Assembly: GCA_022779465.1 (NCBI GenBank)
Contig: JALFTB010000014.1
Location: forward strand, 1 to 26,796
DNA: 26,796 nucleotides
Reading direction: 5' to 3'
Origin: CAG-533 sp022779465
Lineage (GTDB): Bacteria; Bacillota_I; Bacilli_A; RF39; UBA660
Shown piece after piece: positions 1 to 6,277 of this stretch (its first letter is position 1; the number at the start of each line of letters is the position of its first letter). Both the position numbers and the translations under genes were made by a program. The notes beneath the pieces were generated by a model. That model ran no database searches. It was not told the DNA's origin and saw only the letters and a list, made by a program, of their open reading frames with translations.

Positions 1-39
1 TGCCGTGCCGTTTTATTCTTTTTTGAATACTTTATTATT

Positions 40-46
40 AGGAGGT
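40..46 (+). promoter_or_regulatory. Strong Shine-Dalgarno site of the M23 peptidase gene
   Basis: AGGAGGT lies five bases before the ATG at 52 and fixes that start. It is a near-perfect match to the 16S rRNA tail. The T-rich bases before it could be the tail of a terminator from a gene left of the window, but the stem is not complete here. Confidence 0.8.
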
Positions 47-51
47 TTTAT

Positions 52-729
52 ATGGATTTTAGGGTTATTGAAAATGGAATGAAGAGAATTACTAATTCTT
101 ATGGAAATGGCCATAATGGGGTTGATTTGGGCTTTTTTAAGGGTGAAGGTGATATTCCTATTTATAGTAATTGTGTTGGGGTTGTTTATGAGGTAGTTGA
201 TGGGCTTGATAATAATACTAGAAGTAGTGGTAGTAAGTCTTGGGGTAATTATGTTTATATTCGTCATCCAAATGGGATGTTTTCTAGATATGCACATTTA
301 AAAAAAGGTATTTTAGTTCGTAAGGGTGATAATGTTAATGCGGAAACGGTTTTAGGTTATATGGGTGATAGTGGTAGAGCTTATGGTAAGCATTTACATT
401 TTGAGGTATCTACTGGTTATAGTTCACGTAAAAGAATTAATCCAACTTCTTTTTTAACTAAAGCTATTTATGATCAAGATACTTATGTATATGATTTACC
501 TAAGTTAAGACTTGGTATTTGGGGATGGAAACGTGGAGATAGAGATAAAAATGTTGGTTTAATTCAAAGATTTTTAAATTGGTCAATGAATAGTAATTTG
601 GCAGTAGATAATTCTTTTGGGAGAAAAACTGAAAGGACGGTTTTAGCTTATCAGAAGAGATTTGGTTTAAAGGAAGATGGTAAGTTTGGACCTGCTTGTT
701 TAAAGATGGCGAAGTCTTTAATAATTTAA
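52..729 (+). CDS. M23 (LytM-type) endopeptidase with C-terminal peptidoglycan-binding domain
   Basis: A 225-residue predicted cell-wall hydrolase that would cut peptide cross-bridges of peptidoglycan. Residues about 1-130 form a LytM/M23 zinc peptidase domain: the first ligand pair is H21 and D25 in HNGVD, a catalytic histidine is H82 in YAHL, and the HxH ligand motif is H114-L-H116. All four catalytic or zinc positions are intact. Residues about 150-222 resemble a PG_binding_1 domain (GLIQRFLNW, then a Gly-Arg-Lys-Thr segment and LAYQKRFGL, DGKFGP). There is no signal peptide or membrane segment, which is typical of phage endolysins and autolysins released by other means rather than of secreted LytM proteins. 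No holin or other phage gene is adjacent. It converges on the tRNA cluster and shares the intergenic terminator hairpin. The family assignment is firm; the role (phage remnant, sporulation or autolysin) is not. Confidence 0.85.
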   Translation: MDFRVIENGMKRITNSYGNGHNGVDLGFFKGEGDIPIYSNCVGVVYEVVDGLDNNTRSSGSKSWGNYVYIRHPNGMFSRYAHLKKGILVRKGDNVNAETVLGYMGDSGRAYGKHLHFEVSTGYSSRKRINPTSFLTKAIYDQDTYVYDLPKLRLGIWGWKRGDRDKNVGLIQRFLNWSMNSNLAVDNSFGRKTERTVLAYQKRFGLKEDGKFGPACLKMAKSLII

Positions 730-734
730 GACAC

Positions 735-756
735 AAAAAAACTCACCAAAGTGAGT
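735..756 (-). terminator. Intrinsic terminator of the tRNA cluster
   Basis: Read on the minus strand, ACTCAC-TTTG-GTGAGT forms a 6-bp stem followed by seven U residues. It lies just after tRNA-Glu. On the plus strand the same hairpin follows the M23 stop codon with a weaker T tract (AATTTT), so it may serve both convergent units. Confidence 0.8.
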
Positions 757-766
757 AATTTTCAAT

Positions 767-842
767 TGGTGACCCGTACGGGGTTCGAACCCATAAATGC
801 ATGCGTGAAAGGCATGTGTGTTAACCATTTCACCAACGGGCC
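767..842 (-). tRNA. tRNA-Glu (UUC)
   Basis: A 76-nt cloverleaf with encoded CCA. The acceptor GGCCCGT pairs with ACGGGTC. The anticodon stem CATGC/GCATG holds loop CTTTCAC, giving anticodon UUC. The T loop is TTCGAAC. It is the last of four tRNAs transcribed leftward. Confidence 0.95.
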
Positions 843-851
843 AATAACAAA

Positions 852-928
<77 letters not shown>

Positions 929-945
929 ATTTGCTAAAATAAATT

Positions 946-1021
946 TGGTGCCCAGTTAGGGATTCGAACCCTAGACCCACTGATTAAGAGTCAGTTGCTC
1001 TACCAACTGAGCTAACTGGGC
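946..1021 (-). tRNA. tRNA-Lys (CUU)
   Basis: A 76-nt cloverleaf with encoded CCA. The acceptor GCCCAGT pairs with ACTGGGC. The anticodon stem ACTGA/TCAGT holds loop CTCTTAA, giving anticodon CUU. It is the first tRNA after the internal promoter at about 1040. Confidence 0.95.
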
Positions 1022-1039
1022 AAAACTGAGTACTTATTC

Positions 1040-1045
1040 ATTATA
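1040..1045 (-). promoter_or_regulatory. Internal promoter -10 box for tRNA-Lys-Ile-Glu
   Basis: TATAAT on the minus strand lies 18 bases before tRNA-Lys, the right distance for a stable-RNA promoter. No good -35 hexamer is seen 16-18 bases upstream (the nearest is a TAGACT-like stretch set further away), so this is a moderate call. It would let the last three tRNAs be transcribed independently of tRNA-Ser. Confidence 0.5.
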
Positions 1046-1107
1046 ACATAATTTTTTTAAAATACTAGTCTAAAATTGTAATTTTTAGTAATTTTTAAAA
1101 AATAAAA

Positions 1108-1198
1108 TGGCGGAGCAGGAGAGATTTGAACTCTCGCGCCGGTTACCCGACCTACACCCTTAGCAGGGGCGCCTCTTCAACCACTTGAGTACTACTCC
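1108..1198 (-). tRNA. tRNA-Ser (GCU)
   Basis: A 91-nt tRNA with the long variable arm of class II tRNAs and encoded CCA. The acceptor GGAGTAG pairs with CTGCTCC. The anticodon stem CGCCC/GGGTG holds loop CTGCTAA, giving anticodon GCU, which reads AGY codons. The T loop is TTCAAAT. First gene of the leftward cluster. Confidence 0.95.
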
Positions 1199-1212
1199 GT
1201 GTCAACAAGAAA

Positions 1213-1241
1213 ATTTTACTATAAATATTCTTGATTGTCAA
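1213..1241 (-). promoter_or_regulatory. Sigma-A promoter of the tRNA cluster
   Basis: On the minus strand a perfect -35 TTGACA (1236-1241) is followed by exactly 17 bases and -10 TAAAAT (1213-1218). It lies 14 bases before the first base of tRNA-Ser. This is one of the best housekeeping promoters in the window. Confidence 0.85.
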
Positions 1242-1247
1242 TTAATT

Positions 1248-2108
1248 TTAATAAACTTCTGATTTGATTGATTCTATAAAATTCTTAATTAAAGAAACAT
1301 AATCAACATTATTCTTTCTTTGTTCTTCAGTTAAAGTATACATATTAGGAACATTAACAATAGTAGCTCCAGAAGATACTAAACTTTTAATAGTATCATT
1401 TTCTTCTGTATCAGATAATTTAAATAAATAACTATTTGTTTTAGTACTAAAATAATTTTTAGCTTTAGAAATATTAGTATTAGAGTTTTCATCACTAGAA
1501 GAGATAGAAATAACTTCAAAACCATATTTTTCTAAAAATTTAAAAGCGTTATCAGCAGTAATAATTCTTTTATTTGAAGTACTTTCAGCAACTATTTTAA
1601 GTTCAGCATCTAATTCTGACATAGTTAATTTTAATTCTTCATATTTTTGATCAATACTATCGCTTAAGTTAGAGTTAGTAATATAGTCTTTTAAACCATT
1701 TTTAACATTAGATGTCATCATTAAGAAGTTAGAAGGACTAAGCCATAATTCTGTAACATTATTTTTAATTTCTAAACCTTTAGATACATCAATAATATCC
1801 ATTTTAGAGTTTTTATTGATTAAATTAGCAGCTACATCTTTTTCACTTACTAAACCGTTATAAATAAACATATCAGCTTTAGAGAAGTCGTTTAGTTTTT
1901 TATTAGTTATAGTATAGTTATTAATATCTGCTCCATTAGGGTAGATACTATAGATTTCTGAATGACTTCCATATAAATAATCAGTTATATATTCAATAGG
2001 ATATACTGTGGTATAGATGGTTATATTATCATAACTATCTTTTTTTATACATCCAGTTAGGGTTGTTAGGATTACTCCTAGTAATATAATTAATTTTAAT
2101 TTTTTCAT
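1248..2108 (-). CDS. ZnuA/TroA-like substrate-binding lipoprotein with degenerate metal site
   Basis: A 286-residue exported lipoprotein. The signal peptide ends in the lipobox LTGC with Cys20. The body follows the cluster A-1 metal-binding family (ZnuA, PsaA, TroA): a first lobe starting ITIYTTVYPIEYI, the family hallmark ADMFIYNG, a WLSPSN segment matching the usual HxWLDP, a long helix, then a second lobe ITADNAFKFLEKYGF. The metal-ligand residues do not match: the first-lobe His is Asn (ADINNY), the His before WL is replaced (ELWLS), and the third position reads ADNAF. No ABC permease or ATPase gene is adjacent. The start overlaps the yidD stop in ATGA, so both are translated from one mRNA. 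Family membership is likely; zinc or manganese transport is doubtful. It may bind something else or be structural. Confidence 0.75.
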   Translation of the reverse strand: MKKLKLIILLGVILTTLTGCIKKDSYDNITIYTTVYPIEYITDYLYGSHSEIYSIYPNGADINNYTITNKKLNDFSKADMFIYNGLVSEKDVAANLINKNSKMDIIDVSKGLEIKNNVTELWLSPSNFLMMTSNVKNGLKDYITNSNLSDSIDQKYEELKLTMSELDAELKIVAESTSNKRIITADNAFKFLEKYGFEVISISSSDENSNTNISKAKNYFSTKTNSYLFKLSDTEENDTIKSLVSSGATIVNVPNMYTLTEEQRKNNVDYVSLIKNFIESIKSEVY

Positions 2109-2323
2109 TTTAAATTCTCCTTTAATGGGTCATATCCATATTTTCCAAAGGGGTGACACCTTAATATTCTTTTTATTCCTAATTTTAAGCCTTTTAAAGC
2201 ACCATATTTATCGATAGCTTGTTTAGTGTACTCTGAACATGTAGGAATGAATCTACAAGCTTTATGACAAGATAATGGAGTGCTTTGATAAAGCTCAATT
2301 AGTTTAATCAATATCTTTTTCAT
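2105..2323 (-). CDS. yidD: Membrane protein insertion efficiency factor YidD
   Basis: A 72-residue protein with the full YidD (DUF37, formerly alpha-hemolysin-like) pattern: an amphipathic N terminus KKILIKLIELYQ, the cysteine-rich core CHKACRFIPTCSEY, the G-x6-R-x2-RCHPF segment, and the C-terminal GYDPLKEN. YidD sits at the inner face of the membrane and helps YidC insert proteins. In many bacteria it lies in rpmH-rnpA-yidD-yidC; here it is detached from that cluster and coupled to a lipoprotein gene by a 4-bp ATGA overlap. No Shine-Dalgarno site is visible before its ATG, and a TATAAT box lies only 7 bases upstream of the start codon, so the mRNA may be leaderless. Confidence 0.93.
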   Translation of the reverse strand: MKKILIKLIELYQSTPLSCHKACRFIPTCSEYTKQAIDKYGALKGLKLGIKRILRCHPFGKYGYDPLKENLK

Positions 2324-2330
2324 ATTTATA

Positions 2331-2336
2331 ATTATA
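2331..2336 (-). promoter_or_regulatory. Probable -10 box immediately before yidD
   Basis: TATAAT on the minus strand, followed by 7 bases and then the yidD ATG at 2323. A TTTACA lies only 11 bases upstream of it, too close for a standard -35, and the correctly spaced hexamer is TTATTT. Transcription from this box would begin at or next to the start codon. Confidence 0.45.
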
Positions 2337-2392
2337 TAATAAAAAGATGTAAAAATAAATAATATTCTTTTTTTTAGGGCTTGTTTTTGTTA

Positions 2393-2420
2393 AAATAGTT
2401 ATGAACTCTAGAAACTATTT
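2393..2420. repeat. Inverted repeat in the yidD-rnc divergent region
   Basis: AAATAGTT and AACTATTT form perfect 8-bp arms separated by 12 bases. It lies between the divergent yidD and rnc units, 12 bases before the rnc -10 box, so an operator is possible. No T tract follows, so it is not a standard terminator. Confidence 0.4.
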
Positions 2421-2431
2421 GGTTTTTAGTA

Positions 2432-2437
2432 TATAAT
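2432..2437 (+). promoter_or_regulatory. -10 box of the rnc-smc operon
   Basis: TATAAT lies 17 bases upstream of the rnc ATG, with the GGTGAT Shine-Dalgarno site in between (2446-2451). The correctly spaced -35 position holds only TAGAAA-like sequence, so the promoter is probably weak or activator-dependent. Confidence 0.45.
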
Positions 2438-2454
2438 TAGAGAATGGTGATAAT

Positions 2455-3105
2455 ATGAATTTAACTAAATATGGAGTAAAAGATGATAATCCAATTTTAA
2501 GAATGGCTTTAACGCATACTAGTTATGCTAATGAACATAAATGTCCATCTTATGAAAGATTAGAATATTTAGGTGATGCGGTGTTAGAACTTATTATGAG
2601 TGATTATTTTTATAAGCATACTGATTATTCTGAAGGAGAAATGAGTAAGAAGAGAAGTATGTATGTATGTGAAGAAGCTTTATTTGAATATGCGAATAAT
2701 ATTGGATTACCTTCTCATATTATGGTTGGTCATGGTTTAGAAAATACGATTAATCAAACTATTATTGCTGATGTATTTGAAGCAGTAGTAGCATGTATTT
2801 ATTTAAATAGTGGTTTTAGTAAAGCTAGAGAATTTGTATTAGATATAGCTTTACCATATGTTAAAGAAGATGTTATCTTTTTGAGTGATTATAAATCTTA
2901 TTTACAAGAATTAGTTCAAACTGATCGTAAGAGTGTTACTTATAATGTTATTAAAGATGAAGGACCTAGTCATGATAAGTATTTTGAAGTAGAAGTAGTT
3001 GTTGATGGCATTGTTTATGGTAAGGGTTCAGGTAAGAGTAAAAAAGAAGCTGAACAGAATGCAGCTAAGAATGCGATTGAATTAAGTGTGGGTGGAAATA
3101 AATGA
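2455..3105 (+). CDS. rnc: Ribonuclease III
   Basis: A 216-residue double-strand-specific endoribonuclease that matures rRNA and cuts structured mRNAs. The RNase III signature ERLEYLGDAVLEL is at residues 34-46. The four acidic catalytic residues are present: E37, D41, D106 and E109, equivalent to E. coli E41, D45, D114 and E117. The C-terminal double-stranded RNA-binding domain spans about 143-213, ending in the KKEAEQNAAKNA helix. Length fits the family (about 220-250). The ATG follows GGTGAT by three bases. The UGA stop overlaps the smc ATG (ATGA), so the two are translationally coupled, as in most Firmicutes. Confidence 0.97.
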   Translation: MNLTKYGVKDDNPILRMALTHTSYANEHKCPSYERLEYLGDAVLELIMSDYFYKHTDYSEGEMSKKRSMYVCEEALFEYANNIGLPSHIMVGHGLENTINQTIIADVFEAVVACIYLNSGFSKAREFVLDIALPYVKEDVIFLSDYKSYLQELVQTDRKSVTYNVIKDEGPSHDKYFEVEVVVDGIVYGKGSGKSKKEAEQNAAKNAIELSVGGNK

Positions 3106-6035
3106 AGTTATTAAAGATAAGTCTGCATGGTTTTAAAAGCTTTGCAGATAAAGTTACAATAGATATTAAAGATGGTATTACTGGTATAGTTGGACCTAAT
3201 GGTTCAGGTAAAAGTAATATTGTTGATGCGGTTAGATGGGTTTTAGGTGAACAATCTTTAAAAGATATTCGTGGTGGTAATACATCTGCTGATGTAATAT
3301 TTGCAGGTTCTAAAAGTAGAAGTCCTTTAACAAGAGCTTGGGTATCTTTAACTTTTGATAATCAAGATCATTATTTAAAAAGTGATTTAAATGAGATAGA
3401 GATTAAAAGAGTAGTTTATGCTTCAGGAGAAAATGAATATTACATTAATAATGATCAAGTAAGATTGAAAGATATAACTAATTTATTTATAGATTCTGGT
3501 TCTTCAGTTAATTCTTTATCAATAATTTCTCAAGGTAAAATTGGAGAAATTATTAATGGTAAACCTGAAGAAAAAAGAGCAATTATTGAAGAAGCAGCGG
3601 GAGTATTAAAGTATAAGAAACGTAAAGAAGAAACTTTAAGAAAATTAGATCGTACTAATGATAATTTAGAAAAGATTAATTTAGTAATAGATGAATTAAT
3701 GGTTAATTTAGAACCATTAAAAGAACAAGCTAGTACAGCTAAGAAGTATTTAGATTTAAAGGGTGAATTAGAAAATACGGAAATAGCGTTACTTGCTCAT
3801 GATATAGCAGAGATAAGTGATAAATATAAATTAGATAAGGAAAGACAAGAACAGTTAAATCAAGATATTTTAAAAGCAGATAATCTTTCTTTAGTAGATT
3901 CTTCTAAAATAGATAATTTAAAACTTAAACTTATTAAAGTAGAAGATGCAATTAGTAAACATAGTGATGATTTATATACAATAACTAAAGAAATTTCTAA
4001 AATAAATGCTGAAAAGCAAATTATGATGGAAAGAGAAAAATATAAAGTAGAAGATTCTAAATTACAAAGTAATGTAATGAATTTAAAAGAACAAGAATTA
4101 AAACTTAAGAATGATATAGATTATTTAGTTAATGAAATAAAGAATAAGAAAGATAATTTAAATAGTAAAGAAAAAGAATATGCTTCTTTAAGTAATGAAT
4201 TAAAAGAAGAAAATTTAGTTAGAAACTTACTTATTAATAATTTAGCAGTTTTAAATAAAGATGAACTTACTTTAAAGAATCAAATTGATATTTTAAAAGA
4301 TGCGATTGAAAGTGATAGTAAACTTCCATATGCAGTTAAGAATGTTTTAAATAATCATAGATTAAGTGGTATTCATAATATATTAGGTAAAGTAATTGAA
4401 ACTGAAGAAAAATATAGTACCGCAATAGATATAGCTTTAGGATATACTTCTAATGTAGTTATTGTTGATAATGAAAATAATGCCAAAGATGCAATTAGTT
4501 ATTTAAAACAAAATGGTTTAGGTAGAGTTACTTTTTATCCAATTAATTTAATTAAACCTAAAGGAGTAGATCCTAATACTTTAAATAAGATTAAAAATGA
4601 AAGTGGTTTTTTAGGAATTGCTTCTGATTTAGTTAAATATAATCCAATATATAGAGGTATTGTTCTTAATGCTTTAGGTAATACTTTAGTAGTAGATAAT
4701 ATTAATAACGCTAATATTATTGCTAGAATGATTAATCATACATATAGAATTGTTACTTTAGATGGTGAATTACTAAATGCTGGTGGTTCAATTACTGGTG
4801 GTAATAATAAGAGTGGTTCAGGTTTACTTAATCAAAAGTTTGAGCTTGAAAATAAGATGTCATTACTTAAAAGTAAAACTAAAGATATAAAATTAAAAGA
4901 AGAAGAAATTAATGAACATGATCGTAATTTAAAAATCCTTGAAAATAAAGCATTTAATTTTGGTAATGAGGTTAATGCTTTAAAAGAAGTTATTTTAAGA
5001 AAAGAAAATGATTTAAGTTCATTAAAAGATAATTTAACTAGTGTTGTTAATGAAATTAATGGTACTAAAGGTTTACTTGAAAAACAAATAGATAAACAAG
5101 TAGAAGAAATATTAGATAAATATTATAAAGCTAATAATAAGAAAGAAAACTTAGAGTTCAAGTTATCTGAACTTAAGAATGATAAAAATGATTTACAAAG
5201 TGAAATTAATGAATTAGAACTTGCTAATAAGAAACAAAATAGTGAATATAATAAGTTAATTAATGAACTTAAAACAATTGAAGTTGCGATTGGTAAAGAA
5301 GAAATGAAGTTAGATTCTTATTTATTAAGACTTAATGAAGAATATGGTATGACTTTTGAAAAAGCCAAAGAATATGAACTTACAATAGAATTAGATGAAG
5401 CTAGAAGTATGGTTAATTCTTTAAAGAGAGATATAAGAGCTTTAGGAGAAGTTAATACTGGAGCTATAAGTGAATATGATAGAGTTAATACAAGATATAC
5501 TTTCTTAACTAGTCAAAAAGATGATTTAAATGCTTCAATTAATGATTTATTATCAATTATTAATGAACTAGATGATACGATGAAAGATAAATTAACAAGT
5601 ACATTTAATGAACTTAATAATGAATTTGGTAAAGTATTTAAAAAGTTATTTAAAGGTGGAGATGCTAGTTTAATATTAACTAATCCAGAAGATATTTTAA
5701 ATACAGGATTAGAAATTAAAGCAGTTCCTCCTGGAAAAGATATTAAGAATACAAAATTATTATCAGGTGGAGAAGCAACTCTTACAGCAATATCATTATT
5801 ATTTGCAATCCTTAATATTAGAACTGTACCATTCTGCATTCTAGATGAAGTAGAAGCAGCACTTGATGAAGTTAATGTTGATATGTTTGGTAGATACTTA
5901 CATACATTAGATTTAAAAACACAATTTATAATAATAACTCATAAGAAGAGAACAATGGAATATACAAATAATTTATATGGTATAACAATGCAAGAATCTG
6001 GTGTATCTAAATTAGTAAGTGTTAAATTAGATTAA
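3102..6035 (+). CDS. smc: Chromosome partition/condensin ATPase Smc, short-armed
   Basis: The Smc subunit of bacterial condensin, which loads at ParB sites and extrudes DNA loops with ScpA and ScpB. The head is complete: Walker A GPNGSGKSN at 31-39, the QSLKDIRGG segment, C-motif LSGGE at 887-891, and Walker B FCILDE at 911-916 followed by the D-loop region AALDE. The hinge occupies about 423-570 and ends in the conserved GGSITGG. Between them are Lys/Glu/Asn-rich coiled coils, about 170-420 and 575-820. At 977 residues it is roughly 200 shorter than Bacillus subtilis Smc (1186), and the loss is shared by both coil halves, so the reading frame is intact and the arm is simply shorter. ftsY, the usual next gene in rnc-smc-ftsY, is absent; a terminator follows. 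Confidence 0.97.
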   Translation: MKLLKISLHGFKSFADKVTIDIKDGITGIVGPNGSGKSNIVDAVRWVLGEQSLKDIRGGNTSADVIFAGSKSRSPLTRAWVSLTFDNQDHYLKSDLNEIEIKRVVYASGENEYYINNDQVRLKDITNLFIDSGSSVNSLSIISQGKIGEIINGKPEEKRAIIEEAAGVLKYKKRKEETLRKLDRTNDNLEKINLVIDELMVNLEPLKEQASTAKKYLDLKGELENTEIALLAHDIAEISDKYKLDKERQEQLNQDILKADNLSLVDSSKIDNLKLKLIKVEDAISKHSDDLYTITKEISKINAEKQIMMEREKYKVEDSKLQSNVMNLKEQELKLKNDIDYLVNEIKNKKDNLNSKEKEYASLSNELKEENLVRNLLINNLAVLNKDELTLKNQIDILKDAIESDSKLPYAVKNVLNNHRLSGIHNILGKVIETEEKYSTAIDIALGYTSNVVIVDNENNAKDAISYLKQNGLGRVTFYPINLIKPKGVDPNTLNKIKNESGFLGIASDLVKYNPIYRGIVLNALGNTLVVDNINNANIIARMINHTYRIVTLDGELLNAGGSITGGNNKSGSGLLNQKFELENKMSLLKSKTKDIKLKEEEINEHDRNLKILENKAFNFGNEVNALKEVILRKENDLSSLKDNLTSVVNEINGTKGLLEKQIDKQVEEILDKYYKANNKKENLEFKLSELKNDKNDLQSEINELELANKKQNSEYNKLINELKTIEVAIGKEEMKLDSYLLRLNEEYGMTFEKAKEYELTIELDEARSMVNSLKRDIRALGEVNTGAISEYDRVNTRYTFLTSQKDDLNASINDLLSIINELDDTMKDKLTSTFNELNNEFGKVFKKLFKGGDASLILTNPEDILNTGLEIKAVPPGKDIKNTKLLSGGEATLTAISLLFAILNIRTVPFCILDEVEAALDEVNVDMFGRYLHTLDLKTQFIIITHKKRTMEYTNNLYGITMQESGVSKLVSVKLD

Positions 6036-6063
6036 ACTATGCAAAAGTGCATAGTTTTTTTGT
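6034..6063 (+). terminator. Intrinsic terminator of rnc-smc
   Basis: AAACTATGCA and TGCATAGTTT form a 10-bp stem with loop AAAG, followed by a T run. The left arm overlaps the end of the smc stop codon. Confidence 0.9.
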
Positions 6064-6177
6064 TTAAGATAAACTAATTGATGATAAATAATCAAATTTT
6101 CGTCATATGTAACGTTCCGAAATTTGTATTAAAATAGGTGCTTTTTCTAAAATTAATTTTCCAGTAGCGTCTGCAAC

Positions 6178-6192
6178 CTAGATTTTATCTAG
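6178..6192. repeat. Short perfect palindrome upstream of secreted protein A
   Basis: CTAGAT-TTT-ATCTAG has perfect 6-bp arms and sits 25 bases before the -35 box of gene A. It could be an operator or a remnant hairpin; no T run follows at once. The rest of the 6064-6216 stretch shows no gene that I can support. Confidence 0.35.
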
Positions 6193-6216
6193 AAAAGTTT
6201 TTCTCGTTCATTAACC

Positions 6217-6246
6217 TTGACCAAATAAATTAAATTATTGTACAAT
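6217..6246 (+). promoter_or_regulatory. Sigma-A promoter of secreted protein A
   Basis: -35 TTGACC, 18-base spacer, -10 TACAAT. The ribosome binding site AGGAGTGAT begins at 6260, and the ATG is at 6278. Gene A therefore has its own strong promoter and is not part of the smc operon. Confidence 0.7.
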
Positions 6247-6277
6247 TAAATAGAAGAATAGGAGTGATTTATTAACC

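Noticed and set aside
13..297. Minus-strand frame over the M23 gene
   Set aside because: Low-complexity Ile/Asn-rich translation expected from the antisense of AT-rich coding DNA.
2105..3105. UGA read as tryptophan (Mycoplasma code)
   Set aside because: UGA ends yidD and rnc exactly at ATGA overlaps with the next genes, so it is a stop here.
6102..6175. Minus-strand coding-like stretch (VADATGKLILEKAPILI and onward to a TGA) between smc and gene A
   Set aside because: It is preceded in frame by a stop at once and has no start or ribosome site. It could be a decayed gene end, but there is too little to support a feature.
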